A DNA stretch of 64,000 nt from Saprospira sp. CCB-QB6 (GTDB lineage: Bacteria; Bacteroidota; Bacteroidia; Chitinophagales; Saprospiraceae): the NCBI RefSeq assembly GCF_028464065.1, contig NZ_CP116808.1:620001-684000 (forward strand), written 5' to 3'. The position numbers and the translations under genes were made by a program. Below are positions 23,810-31,719 of this stretch, in pieces; the stretch's first letter is position 1; each line of letters opens with the position of its first letter. The notes beneath the pieces are model-generated. The model was not told the DNA's origin. It ran no database searches and saw only the letters and a program-made list of their open reading frames with translations.

Positions 23810-25246
23810 CTATTTTTTCAAGTATAAAATGACCGATTCAATATGGCTAGTGTGCGGAAACTGGTCCACCAAACTGAGTTTTACTGCCTCATAGCCCGCT
23901 TCTTTAAGGACCAAGCTATCACGAGCTTGTGTAGCTGGATTACAAGAAATGTAAACGATAGCAGGCGCCTCCAACTCAATCACTCTTAGCAAGGCCTTGG
24001 GCACAATTCCCCCACGAGGCGGATCCAATACAATGACCCCAATTTTTTGCTTAAACTGTGGATATTCCCAAAGGAATTTGCGCACATCAGCAGCATAAAA
24101 CTCAATGCCTTCAATATTGTTGCGGGCCGCATTTTTGGCCGCATCCTCAATAGCTTCAGGGACAATATCTACCCCAATAATTTTTTGAATTTTGGGGCTA
24201 CGGCTCAAAAGCTGGGCAATGGTTCCCGTTCCACAAAAGAGGTCCATCACCCAAAGACCTTCTTGGCCCAATTTGGCCATAGCTTCTTCGGCATAATCAA
24301 TGGCTCTTTGGTAGAGCAATTCTGCACAGGCGGGATTCGTCTGGAAAAAGCTCTGCATAGAAATCTCAAAAGAGAGGCCCAATAATTCTTCTACCACCTT
24401 GGGCTCCCCATAAAGTAACTTTTGGTTTTCGGGCAATTGCTTGACCGCATCGCCTACCTCATCATTGAGGCTATGCAAAACGCCGGCTAGACGGTCTTCG
24501 CCCAAAATATCTTTGAGTAGGTCCACAAATGCAGCTTGGTCAAATTGGTCCAAGCCTTTAGAGGTAGTCACCAAATTAAACAAAAGCGCATCTTGAGCAA
24601 ATGATTTTCGGACCACCAAAAAGCGGAAAAATCCTTCGCTTTTGGCGGGATCCCAAGCGGGAAGGCCCGTTTTTTCGCAAAACTCGCGAATGCGGAACAG
24701 CTGCGACTCCAATTGCTCATCAAAGAGGCCAGAATCTGCATCTAGGTTTTCTACGGCCCACCATTGGCCCCTTCTTTTGAAGCCTAGGGCAAAATCCCAA
24801 CTTTCTTCTTCGGTCCCTAGCTCTGAGCGCAGGCTAGAAAAAGAATATTCCATTTTGTTGCGGTAGTGCCAGCTTTTGGGCGAGGCAATATAGCCTTCAA
24901 AAACCTCTTCTACATTTTCCCATTCGCCTAGGCGCTTGAACATCTCTAGGGTAGATTGCTCTTTGGCCGTTCTTTGCTTTTCTATGGGCCAAGCGGCAAA
25001 AGGAGCGCCTGGAATCCGTTGGTAGGGCAATTCTGTTTCTTCGGCTGCGGGCTGCAAAACCTTAATGAGCTTGGCCTCGGCAAAGCGCTTTTTCTTTTTG
25101 GTAATGCGAGCCGCTACTTTTTGGCCTGGAATACTATTGTTTACAAAGACAATAAACTCCCCATTTTCGGTAGGGAGTTTAGCAATGCCTTTGCCGCCAA
25201 AGGCCATATCTACGATATCTAATTCTAGGGTAGTTCCTTTTTTCAA
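23810..25246 (-). CDS. rlmD: 23S rRNA (uracil-5-) methyltransferase, RlmD/TrmA family
   Basis: A 478-residue TrmA-family enzyme. An N-terminal TRAM domain (about 1-60) is followed by a central domain and a SAM domain with MDLFCGTGTIAQLL, DVVPEAIEDA-like (GVDIVPEAIEDA), LDPPRGG and the catalytic Cys in YISCNPATQARD. The usual iron-sulfur cysteines between TRAM and the catalytic part (CxxxxxCxxC in RlmD) are not visible; the segment YQRIPGAPFAAWPIEKQ occupies that place. So it is a cluster-less member, and the exact uridine modified is uncertain. Confidence 0.85.
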   Translation of the reverse strand: MKKGTTLELDIVDMAFGGKGIAKLPTENGEFIVFVNNSIPGQKVAARITKKKKRFAEAKLIKVLQPAAEETELPYQRIPGAPFAAWPIEKQRTAKEQSTLEMFKRLGEWENVEEVFEGYIASPKSWHYRNKMEYSFSSLRSELGTEEESWDFALGFKRRGQWWAVENLDADSGLFDEQLESQLFRIREFCEKTGLPAWDPAKSEGFFRFLVVRKSFAQDALLFNLVTTSKGLDQFDQAAFVDLLKDILGEDRLAGVLHSLNDEVGDAVKQLPENQKLLYGEPKVVEELLGLSFEISMQSFFQTNPACAELLYQRAIDYAEEAMAKLGQEGLWVMDLFCGTGTIAQLLSRSPKIQKIIGVDIVPEAIEDAAKNAARNNIEGIEFYAADVRKFLWEYPQFKQKIGVIVLDPPRGGIVPKALLRVIELEAPAIVYISCNPATQARDSLVLKEAGYEAVKLSLVDQFPHTSHIESVILYLKK

Positions 25247-25287
25247 TTTAGCTGTTTTTATGATGAAGCGAAGGTACTTTTGGATTC

Positions 25288-25426
25288 AGCAGGCCCAAAG
25301 GGCCGCAGGCCTAGCGATGTGCAGGGGGGCGCCGCAGGCCAGACCAAGGCGCTTTGCGCCGCAGGGCCGAGCGAATAGCGAGCCCCGAAACGTAGCGCCG
25401 CAAGGCGAAGCCGCAGCGGAGGCCCC
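25288..25426 (-). repeat. GC-rich hairpin element, type A (copy 6)
   Basis: A minus-strand copy from GGGGCCT at 25426 to CATCGCTAGGCC near 25308, then GGCCC-ttt-GGGCC. Hairpin 2 is GGCGC-aaa-GCGCC. It begins 12 nt after the stop of the GNAT gene, in the sense direction, and sits just upstream of the rlmD start. Confidence 0.85.
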
Positions 25427-25437
25427 AAACCTTCATC

Positions 25438-25971
25438 TTACTGCTCTTCTTCCGTTGTTTCTTCGGTAATGGGGGCTTCCAACTGAGGGGCTTCGGCCTC
25501 TACCAACAACTCTTCCTTCATGCGTTTAACCATCAGGTGGTGGGCCTGATCTTGAATCATTTTTTCTTTGCCTTGTTGCTTATAGCCTAATTTTTCGTAG
25601 AAGGCCTTAGCGGCGGTATGTGTGAGCAGACTGAGGTGGTTCCAGCCTGCAAAAAGGGCCACTCTTTCCAGTTGAGAGAGCATAAATCGGCCAAGGCCTT
25701 GGCCCTGATATTCTGGAGCGATCACGATTTGCTGCAATTCGGCTTTTTCGTTGCGTTTGCCCGCCTCCGTTTCGATTTCGGGTTTGAGGATCACGCCGCC
25801 TAAAAGCTCATGGTCTTCAGAAAAGAGGGCATAATGCAAAAGCTCGGCCTCGGCGGTCCAGTCCTCCAGTTCAAAAGTCATTTTCAGAGGATCAATCAGG
25901 GCCTCTTTGCGGAGAGCCACCAAGTCGTCATAATTGGGAGAGGCAAATTCAATTTTTGCTAAGTACATCAT
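25438..25971 (-). CDS. GNAT-family N-acetyltransferase
   Basis: A 177-residue acetyltransferase. It has LLGGVILKPE (beta 4), the acetyl-CoA-binding LQQIVIAPEYQGQGLGRFMLSQLE (Q/RxxGxG/A type) and a C-terminal AKAFYEKLGYKQQGKEKMI. The last 25 residues are a Glu-rich tail (ITEETTEEEQ). It lies 3 nt downstream of lpxB and is almost certainly co-transcribed with it, though a link to lipid A is not implied by the sequence. Substrate unknown. Confidence 0.85.
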   Translation of the reverse strand: MMYLAKIEFASPNYDDLVALRKEALIDPLKMTFELEDWTAEAELLHYALFSEDHELLGGVILKPEIETEAGKRNEKAELQQIVIAPEYQGQGLGRFMLSQLERVALFAGWNHLSLLTHTAAKAFYEKLGYKQQGKEKMIQDQAHHLMVKRMKEELLVEAEAPQLEAPITEETTEEEQ

Positions 25972-25974
25972 ATC

Positions 25975-27096
25975 TTAATTTTTTGGAGGCGCCAGAAACT
26001 TCAAAATGCCTTGGGCCACCCGTTGAGGGGCGCCAGCTTGGCCAAGTTTATTGCGCAGCGCCTTATATTCTTGGGCTATACGTTGACGATTTTCATCCTC
26101 AAAAAGTTGTTGGAGTTCCGCTTTTAGGCGTTGAGGATTCAAATCATTTTGGATCAATTCGGGCACCAACTCCTTTTGCATAATCAAATTGACCAGCGAA
26201 ATATAAGGAACCTTGATAATTTGCTTGGCAATCCAATAAAAAATTGGGTGCGTTTTATAGCAAACCAACTGCGGGAGCTCGAAAAGAGCGGCCTCTAAGG
26301 TGGCTGTTCCCGAAGTGACCAGGGCTGCTTGGCTGTGCGCCATCAGGTCGTAGGTTTGGTTTTGGACAAAAGTGACTTGGGGAAAAGGCGCCAAAAAATT
26401 GCGGTAAAATTCGGGCTCTAAACTCGGTGCACCTGCCACCACAAATTGAGCTTCTGGAAAACTGGGCAAAACGGTCAACATCAAGGAGAGAATAGAGCGA
26501 ATTTCTTGTTTTCGGCTACCGGGCAAAAGCGCAATAATGGGTTGATCTGCGCTTAAATTATTTTGGGCCAGAAAATCGGGATTGGGATGGTGTTTATCCA
26601 CCACCTCAATCAGCGGATGGCCTACATAATGCACCTTCATGCCCCTTTGGCGGTAAAATTCCTCCTCAAAAGGCAAAATCACATACATTTCGTCTACATA
26701 TTGCTTGATCTTCTCGACACGGCTAGCGCGGCTGGCCCAAACCTGAGGCGAAATATAGTAGACCACCTTTAGGCCTTGACTTTTGGCCCATTTGGCCATA
26801 CGCAGATTAAAGCCCGAATAATCAATGAGAATCAGGACATCTGGCTGAAAGTCGAGAATATTCTTTTTGCAATCGGCAAAGTTCTGGAAAATCTTAAAAA
26901 TCTTGAGCAAAACCTCAACGGGGCCCATAATGGCCAGCTCCCGAATGTGTTTGTCTAGCTCGGCCCCTTGGGCCTGCATAAGATCGCCCCCCCAAGCGCG
27001 AAACTGGGCTTGAGGATCTAGGGTTTTGAGGGCCGAAAGCAAAAAGCTAGCGTGTAGGTCGCCAGAAGCTTCTCCGGCAATGCAGTAATATTTCAA
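25975..27096 (-). CDS. lpxB: Lipid-A-disaccharide synthase
   Basis: A 373-residue GT19 enzyme joining UDP-2,3-diacylglucosamine and lipid X into the lipid A disaccharide at the inner membrane. It has the N-terminal YYCIAGEASGDLHA, IDYSGFNLRMA, YYISPQVWASRASRVEKI, the LLPGSRKQEI nucleotide-sugar loop and a TSGTATLEAAL motif, all diagnostic. The frame opens with TTG at 27096, which gives the family-typical N-terminus. It is in an operon with a GNAT gene. Confidence 0.94.
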   Translation of the reverse strand: MKYYCIAGEASGDLHASFLLSALKTLDPQAQFRAWGGDLMQAQGAELDKHIRELAIMGPVEVLLKIFKIFQNFADCKKNILDFQPDVLILIDYSGFNLRMAKWAKSQGLKVVYYISPQVWASRASRVEKIKQYVDEMYVILPFEEEFYRQRGMKVHYVGHPLIEVVDKHHPNPDFLAQNNLSADQPIIALLPGSRKQEIRSILSLMLTVLPSFPEAQFVVAGAPSLEPEFYRNFLAPFPQVTFVQNQTYDLMAHSQAALVTSGTATLEAALFELPQLVCYKTHPIFYWIAKQIIKVPYISLVNLIMQKELVPELIQNDLNPQRLKAELQQLFEDENRQRIAQEYKALRNKLGQAGAPQRVAQGILKFLAPPKN

Positions 27097-27143
27097 GAAA
27101 TTAGAGTTTTGCTGATGGGCGCAAAGATAAACAACTTATCGAA

Positions 27144-27584
27144 CTAGCTCAATTGTTCGATCAGCAACTCTAGGCCTTTTTTGAGTTCATGCAGGTCTTC
27201 TAGCTGCAATTCACTTTTTTCTAGGCCCGCAATCAATTGAGTAGGCACTTTTTGGCCCTCCTCTTTGAGCGCTTGCCCTTTGTCTGTCAAATGAATACGC
27301 CAAACTCGCTCATCTTGAGGGTCTTTTTGGCGCTGTAACCAGCCCTCTTTTTCCATCCGCTTTATCAAGGGGGTGATGGTGTTGCTATTGAGCAAAAGGC
27401 GCTCTCGCAAATCCTTCATGCTACGGCCATCCTCCTCCCAAAGGAGCAAAAAGACCAAATATTGCGGATAACTAATGCCCAAAGGGGCCAACAAAGGCTG
27501 ATAAGCCCGAATAATCAGGCGCGAAGCCGCATAAACCGGAAAACAAAACTGCTGGTCGAGCCGTAAAGCTGTCTTTTCGTCCAT
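27144..27584 (-). CDS. ohrR: MarR-family organic peroxide sensor OhrR
   Basis: A 146-residue MarR-type repressor. The N-terminal FCFPVYAASRLI carries C14, which matches the reactive Cys of OhrR. The winged helix (LRERLLLNSNTITPLIKRMEKEGWLQRQ, then the wing DERVWRIHLT) is normal. I choose the ATG giving MDEKTALRLDQQ over an upstream in-frame start. It follows ohr by 73 nt on the same strand, the usual partner arrangement. Confidence 0.9.
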   Translation of the reverse strand: MDEKTALRLDQQFCFPVYAASRLIIRAYQPLLAPLGISYPQYLVFLLLWEEDGRSMKDLRERLLLNSNTITPLIKRMEKEGWLQRQKDPQDERVWRIHLTDKGQALKEEGQKVPTQLIAGLEKSELQLEDLHELKKGLELLIEQLS

Positions 27585-27657
27585 AAGTACAGATTTAAAC
27601 AAAAAAAGAGAGGACCAAAGATAGCCCTCTCCCTACAAAGAATTAAAATTCTTGCCC

Positions 27658-28071
27658 CTAATCTGCTAAGCTGATGCTGCAATCTACATTCCCTCGAATG
27701 GCTCTAGAGTAAGGACAAACGGCATGGGCAGCCTCTAAAAGCGCCTGAGCTTGGGCTTTTTCTACGCCCTCAATTTTGGCCTCAATCGCCACTTTGAGGT
27801 CAAAACCGCCCTCCTGATTCTTAATCAAACCCACTTCCGTTCTGATTTCAGAAGTAATCTTGAGCTTTTGGGTTCGTGCCACCAAATTGAGCGCACTATC
27901 AAAACAAGCCGCATAACCGGCCGCAAATAATTGCTCAGGGTTGGTGTGTTCGTCATTGGCCCCACCCAAAGCCTTGGGCATGCGTACCGATACGCTCAAA
28001 ACGCCATCTTCTGTGGCTACTTCTCCATTTCGGCCACCTTTGGCCTTGGCTGCTGTGCTGTAAATAAGCAT
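27658..28071 (-). CDS. ohr: Organic hydroperoxide resistance protein Ohr
   Basis: A 137-residue OsmC-superfamily thiol peroxidase that reduces organic hydroperoxides. The two redox cysteines are C56 (AGYAACFDSA) and C119 (AVCPYSRAIRGN), both in standard Ohr contexts. Length and start (MLIYSTAAKAKGGRNG) are typical. It is upstream of ohrR and preceded by a candidate operator with a 9-bp inverted repeat. Confidence 0.94.
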   Translation of the reverse strand: MLIYSTAAKAKGGRNGEVATEDGVLSVSVRMPKALGGANDEHTNPEQLFAAGYAACFDSALNLVARTQKLKITSEIRTEVGLIKNQEGGFDLKVAIEAKIEGVEKAQAQALLEAAHAVCPYSRAIRGNVDCSISLAD

Positions 28072-28108
28072 AATTATGTTGGTTTTTGGTGATTTTTAAT
28101 GTCGCTTA

Positions 28109-28139
28109 CGATACAAATATAATCTAGACTTTTGTATCG
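28109..28139 (-). promoter_or_regulatory. Candidate OhrR operator and ohr promoter
   Basis: CGATACAAA (28109-28117) and TTTGTATCG (28131-28139) form a perfect 9-bp inverted repeat 38 nt upstream of the ohr ATG. On the minus strand TATATTTG (28113-28120) inside it matches the TAnnTTTG -7 box. A further imperfect half-site (GCGATATTTGTATAC) follows at 28142-28156. Binding of OhrR over the promoter would give peroxide-inducible control. Confidence 0.6.
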
Positions 28140-28179
28140 CAGGCGATATTTGTATACTTTAAGTTTTTAGTAACATTTT

Positions 28180-28292
28180 GGGGCCTCCTGCCTAGGGCAG
28201 GCGCTACGTTTCGGGGCTCGCTGATCGCTCGGCCCTGCGGCGCAAAGCGCCTTGGTCTGCGGCTACGCCGCCCCCCTTCACATCGCTAGGCC
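28180..28292 (+). repeat. GC-rich hairpin element, type A (copy 7)
   Basis: GGGGCCT to CATCGCTAGGCC. Hairpin 1 is CCTGCC-tag-GGCAGG, hairpin 2 GGCGC-aaa-GCGCC and hairpin 3 GCGGC-tac-GCCGC. It is followed by an additional arm AGGCGGC-t-GCGCCGCCT. It lies between two minus-strand genes, antisense to both. The whole interval 28072-28373 holds the ohr regulatory region, this element and a GC-rich hairpin at about 28330-28354, and no gene. Confidence 0.85.
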
Positions 28293-28329
28293 AGGCGGCT
28301 GCGCCGCCTCTAGACGCAGAACGCCCGCT

Positions 28330-28356
28330 GCTTGGGGCAGCGGGCGCTTTTGGACC
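28330..28356. terminator. GC-rich hairpin between the element and the KGKG-protein gene
   Basis: CGCCCGCTGC, a short loop and GCAGCGGGCG form a perfect stem, with CTTTT on the plus-strand side only. It lies about 20 nt past the stop of the minus-strand gene at 28374-29009. The T-run is on the wrong side for that gene, so its role as a terminator is uncertain. Confidence 0.4.
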
Positions 28357-28373
28357 AAATTGCTTGATCTTCC

Positions 28374-29009
28374 TTAATCGTCTAGTTCTTCGGTATCTTT
28401 TTGTTTGCCTTTTCCTTTGCCTTTATTTGGCCGCTCTTCTATAGGCAGTTGACCCAAAGCTTTTTTGGTATTGATAATATCGCTTTCTAGGGTTTGGGCA
28501 AAGCGCTCAAATCCTTTGATGGCTTTATCCATTTTTTCGGCGTCCAGATTGGCTCCAAATTGTGCTTGAGGAAGTTTTTCGTTTAGGCGTCTTTGTTGGT
28601 GATAGACTTTTTTTGGTCCTTGCATCTTGTGGGCTTTCTGATGGCCTTTACCTTTTTTGTGGCCCTTGCCTTTGCCCTTTCCTTTACCTTTGCCCTTATG
28701 GCCCTCCCCTTTTTCGGGCCGCTCTTTAATTTTGATTCCTGCTTCGTTAATACGATTTTGGGTTTGCCCAAATTCACGAGCCACATCTTGAAGCAAAAGA
28801 TTTTTTTGACGTTCGGCCCCAGCATAATCTTTAGCCGAATAAGCTGACTTAAGGGCATTTAGGCGAACTTGATAATCAGCTAACTCTTGTTGATCTCGGT
28901 TGAGATCGGCTTGAGTCACTTTCAATTTTTTTACTGCATTTTGGGCTTCTGCTTGAGTGGTTAAAGCCAAGGCCATTAGGGCCATTCCCCATATTTTGAT
29001 CATTTTCAT
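28374..29009 (-). CDS. Secreted helical protein with Lys-Gly-rich low-complexity linker
   Basis: A 211-residue protein with a signal peptide (MKMIKIWGMALMALALTTQAEAQ). Residues 24-95 and 130-190 are charged helical segments. Between them lies a strongly basic stretch, residues about 97-125, made of repeated KGKG and GHKKGKGHQK units, and a second short KGKGKGK lies near the C-terminus. The basic linker could bind nucleic acid, polysaccharide or membrane, but nothing in the sequence proves this. I do not recognise the family. Confidence 0.65.
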   Translation of the reverse strand: MKMIKIWGMALMALALTTQAEAQNAVKKLKVTQADLNRDQQELADYQVRLNALKSAYSAKDYAGAERQKNLLLQDVAREFGQTQNRINEAGIKIKERPEKGEGHKGKGKGKGKGKGHKKGKGHQKAHKMQGPKKVYHQQRRLNEKLPQAQFGANLDAEKMDKAIKGFERFAQTLESDIINTKKALGQLPIEERPNKGKGKGKQKDTEELDD

Positions 29010-29079
29010 AGCGAGTCTGTTTTTAGTAAAAGATCTTGAGTTCGCTTAGGCTAAGGCAAAGTTTGCGCCCAAATGAAAA

Positions 29080-29113
29080 AAGCGCTCATTTTTTTGGAAA
29101 AAAATGAGCGCTT
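29080..29113 (-). terminator. Terminator-like perfect hairpin upstream of the KGKG-protein gene
   Basis: AAGCGCTCATTTTTTT and AAAAAAATGAGCGCTT form a 16-bp perfect stem with a 2-nt loop, flanked by A/T. It lies between the small Cys-rich gene (29156-29365) and the KGKG gene and would terminate the former. Confidence 0.65.
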
Positions 29114-29155
29114 GATTGGAAAACAGAGCACAAATCAGCAGTCAATACAAAGCTG

Positions 29156-29365
29156 CTAATCAGCACATTCTATACGGCAATTACAGCGTCCTATATAATA
29201 GCTGGAATAGCTATAATCAGTAAATCCATTTTCACATGTTTCGGCCACTTCACGACATTTCTTGCGATTGTAGTTGTCTGTAATTGCATGAGTAGCCATA
29301 GTAACCATAGCTACACCTAAGACGGCCAGCATTATTTTTTGATAAAAAATAGGGCTAAGTTTCAT
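29156..29365 (-). CDS. Small secreted cysteine-containing protein
   Basis: A 69-residue peptide starting MKLSPIFYQKIMLAVLGVAMV, with a signal sequence and a short mature part (about residues 29-69) holding five cysteines (KKCREVAETCENG, GRCNCRIEC). The layout resembles the short NVEAL-like secreted peptides of Bacteroidota, but the match is weak. The ATG is preferred over a GTG two codons upstream. Stable disulfide-bonded peptide or lipoprotein-like signal are both possible. Confidence 0.55.
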   Translation of the reverse strand: MKLSPIFYQKIMLAVLGVAMVTMATHAITDNYNRKKCREVAETCENGFTDYSYSSYYIGRCNCRIECAD

Positions 29366-29414
29366 ACACACTGATTTTGTTATTTGTTAAACGTTCAAGG
29401 CAATAAACAACCTT

Positions 29415-29609
29415 CTGGCTGAGGGATGGCAGTGGGTGGCCGAAGGCCAGACCCAGCAGGCGAAGCCTGCGCAGGGCCGAGCGAGCAGCGAGCCCCGACA
29501 CAGCCCGACCCGCCCGATCATTCATGAGGGTTTTCACCCTCATTTTGTATAGCTTCGCAAAGCGATACCGCTTTGCGCTGGCTTTCAAGCCCGCGGAAGG
29601 GGCAGCCCC
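29415..29609 (-). repeat. GC-rich hairpin element, type B with nested type C module
   Basis: On the minus strand it opens GGGGCTGCCCC at 29609. The type C series follows (GCGGGCTTGAAAGCC, GCAAAGCGGTATCGCTTTGCG, ATGAGGGTGAAAACCCTCAT). At about 29518 it resumes the type B blocks GGGTCGGGCTG, GCTCGCTCGGCCCTGC, hairpin 2 GCAGGC-ttc-GCCTGC, GGTCTGGCC-ttc-GGCC and CCCTCAGCC. It begins 10 nt after the stop of the 29619-30428 gene, in the sense direction. Confidence 0.8.
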
Positions 29610-29618
29610 AAAAAAATA

Positions 29619-30428
29619 TTATTCTATAATAAAATGGTCGCTTAGATCTCCAGCGTCTTCTATTTCTTCTTCTTGGCCAAATTTGAGGGCATCGGCTAAG
29701 ATGACATATTGGGCCAGCATAACAACGGGTATGGCCACCAACAAGCCGACTAACAAGGCGATAGCGGCGAAAAATAGCAAGAGCAAAGAGATAAAGGCAT
29801 AAAAAAACCAGCTCAGAAAATTCCCTTTCATTAGTTTCAGACTTGCTTTCAGTGCCTCTACTGGTCCTAAATTAGAGAAAGTGACAATAGGCAGCGCCAA
29901 AGAGGTTGCGGCATAGGTTAAAAAGCAACCAACTCCCCCTAAAAATAAGAGACTGAAACTAATAATGCCAAAAGAAGACTGGCCAATGCTAGAGCTAATC
30001 ATATTAGATAGAGAATCAAACTCACTATTTTGATCAATGATCAAAACAATTATCATCGGCAAAAAGGGAATGACAACCAATATGCAAATTAAAAAATAGG
30101 TTAATGTGAGTTTAAGCAGCTTGGGGCCAGCCAGAAAGAAATCGCTAAACTTCGGTTCTTCTTTTCGATAAATTTTATCGGCCATATAATAATAGCCCGC
30201 AACAAAAAAAGCATTAACAAAAAGGTTTAGTATATCTGATAAGATCTCAAAAGTCAGCTGGCCAATAATGGCAAGCAGAAACTTAGCTAGCCCCCATAAT
30301 AAGGTATAGCCAATAAAATAAAAAAAGTAATCGCGCAGGAGTTCATAGCCTTTGTTGAGTACATCGCCAGCGGAGAAGCGATAATTGTTCTGCACCGCCT
30401 GTTCTAAGCGGCGCTCAAAGTTGTTCAT
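29619..30428 (-). CDS. Multi-pass membrane protein (paralogue 2)
   Basis: A 269-residue inner-membrane protein with about six hydrophobic segments after a soluble start (MNNFERRLEQAVQNNYRFSAGDVLNKGYELLRD). It is clearly related to the product of 30895-31707, with the same N-terminal F..RL.QA...Y.FS..... and a C-terminal V.A.AQYVI.AD..K acidic tail ending DLSDHF. The architecture resembles DUF975-like or glycerophosphodiester-phosphodiesterase membrane-domain proteins. Function unknown. Last gene of a probable four-gene operon starting with adenosine deaminase. Confidence 0.7.
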   Translation of the reverse strand: MNNFERRLEQAVQNNYRFSAGDVLNKGYELLRDYFFYFIGYTLLWGLAKFLLAIIGQLTFEILSDILNLFVNAFFVAGYYYMADKIYRKEEPKFSDFFLAGPKLLKLTLTYFLICILVVIPFLPMIIVLIIDQNSEFDSLSNMISSSIGQSSFGIISFSLLFLGGVGCFLTYAATSLALPIVTFSNLGPVEALKASLKLMKGNFLSWFFYAFISLLLLFFAAIALLVGLLVAIPVVMLAQYVILADALKFGQEEEIEDAGDLSDHFIIE

Positions 30429-30449
30429 TGATTTAGAGTTTAGAAAAAT

Positions 30450-30941
30450 TTAGAAATGTACATGCACCTCTTCCAGAGAAAGCTCAAAAGAGAGAATACT
30501 GTGCCCAGGAATATCCGGGGCTAGGCCCTGCTCGCCATAAGCTAGGCGAGAGGGCAAAATAAATACAGCTTGGCTGCCCACATACATCTTTTGGCTAGCG
30601 AGCTGAAAGCCGGGGATAGTCCCCGAAAGAGGCAGCATATCGGCCGAGCTGCTATCAAAGCTGTTGTAAAAAGTGGCCCCTTGCCAGATTTGGCCCTTAT
30701 AGCGCAGCTCTAGCGTAGAAGAAATATCGGGCTGATCTTTAAGGGTATCTGGCTCTTGCAAAAAGTAGAGGAAATAACCCGCTTCAGGATCTTCATAATA
30801 GTCGATTCCCGCTTGCTCTAAAAAGCTTCTGATTTCATTCCGCTCATTGATCCAGCGTTCTTCGCTGGCCTTTTCGCAACTGCCTAAAACTAGGCTAGTG
30901 GCTAACAAAATGATCCCTAAGATCTTGTTCCTGATCATCAT
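30450..30941 (-). CDS. FKBP-type peptidyl-prolyl isomerase lipoprotein
   Basis: A 163-residue FKBP-domain protein with a lipoprotein signal (MMIRNKILGIILLATSLVLGSC). The FKBP part has LELRYKGQIWQGATFYNSFDSS, PGFQLASQKMYVGSQAVFILPSRLAYGEQG and the C-terminal LSFELSLEEV, a complete domain. The start lies inside the end of the preceding gene (overlap about 47 bp), so translation is probably coupled. Other Bacteroidota carry similar envelope FKBPs, including the GldI gliding protein, but this gene's place among membrane-protein genes does not show a gliding role. Confidence 0.85.
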   Translation of the reverse strand: MMIRNKILGIILLATSLVLGSCEKASEERWINERNEIRSFLEQAGIDYYEDPEAGYFLYFLQEPDTLKDQPDISSTLELRYKGQIWQGATFYNSFDSSSADMLPLSGTIPGFQLASQKMYVGSQAVFILPSRLAYGEQGLAPDIPGHSILSFELSLEEVHVHF

Positions 30942-31707
30942 CTTCTTGAAGTTTGAAGATATCCGCAAATACGATATAAGTACTGACTAAACTGACGGGA
31001 ATAGACACTAACATGCCCACAAAAAGCAGCAGAGCACCAAGTAGGTTAATCCCTAAAATGACAAAAAAGAAGCCGACAAAAGTAAAGAACTTTTGCTGGA
31101 CCAATTTGCGGCTAGCCTCTAAAGAGCCCCAAACACTAAAGTCAGATAGAACCACCGTAACTTGCCCCAAAGAATAGGCGACACTCAAGAAAAGAGTAAT
31201 CGCAAAACCAATAGCAAAAAGGATAATGGACAGGCTACTCACTACAGGCATATAAAACTCTCCCTCTTGGGCCATTTCCTGCATCAATATAATCTCCTCC
31301 ACAATATTATCTTGCAGAAATAGAGAAGCAATGGCAGGGAGTAGAGGCAAATAAACGAGTATCCCCAACAAAACCTGAAAACCAATGAGTTTGCCAGCCT
31401 TTTGGTGGCCTTGCATAAAGGTATTGAAAGAGATGGCCTCGCCTTTTTGAGCGCTATGGGCGGCATAAAAGAAGCCCGGTATCCAAAGGGCCGATAAAAT
31501 CGTTGATATAACATTATTTAAACCTGGCGAAATAGCCTGAGCTAAACTAGAAGCTATTCCACTGACGACAAGATAAATTAACGTAAAGCCTATAAAAAAG
31601 CCCATTTGAGATTTCACAATCTCATAAGCGCGGCCAACAACTTCGGTGGGCGAAAAATCATAGCCCTGCTCTAGGGCTTGCCTCAGACGATCTTCAAAAT
31701 TGATCAT
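30895..31707 (-). CDS. Multi-pass membrane protein (paralogue 1)
   Basis: A 270-residue membrane protein with about six hydrophobic segments, a soluble N-terminus (MINFEDRLRQALEQGYDFSPTEVVGRAYEIVKSQ) and an acidic tail ending DLRDHFVSH. It is similar along its length to the 29619-30428 product; the two flank the FKBP gene, so a duplication with the FKBP gene between them is likely. It starts 12 nt after the stop of the adenosine deaminase gene. Function unknown. Confidence 0.7.
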   Translation of the reverse strand: MINFEDRLRQALEQGYDFSPTEVVGRAYEIVKSQMGFFIGFTLIYLVVSGIASSLAQAISPGLNNVISTILSALWIPGFFYAAHSAQKGEAISFNTFMQGHQKAGKLIGFQVLLGILVYLPLLPAIASLFLQDNIVEEIILMQEMAQEGEFYMPVVSSLSIILFAIGFAITLFLSVAYSLGQVTVVLSDFSVWGSLEASRKLVQQKFFTFVGFFFVILGINLLGALLLFVGMLVSIPVSLVSTYIVFADIFKLQEDDDQEQDLRDHFVSH

Positions 31708-31719
31708 TAGATTTAATTT

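Noticed and set aside
28109-28139. The inverted repeat upstream of ohr as a transcription terminator
   Set aside because: It lies upstream of a gene start, is not GC-rich, and its arms contain a promoter-like box, so an operator is more likely.
30942-30968. Extended start for the FKBP lipoprotein (TTG at 30968)
   Set aside because: The ATG at 30941 places the signal peptide and lipobox at the N-terminus; the extension would bury them and increase overlap with the preceding gene.
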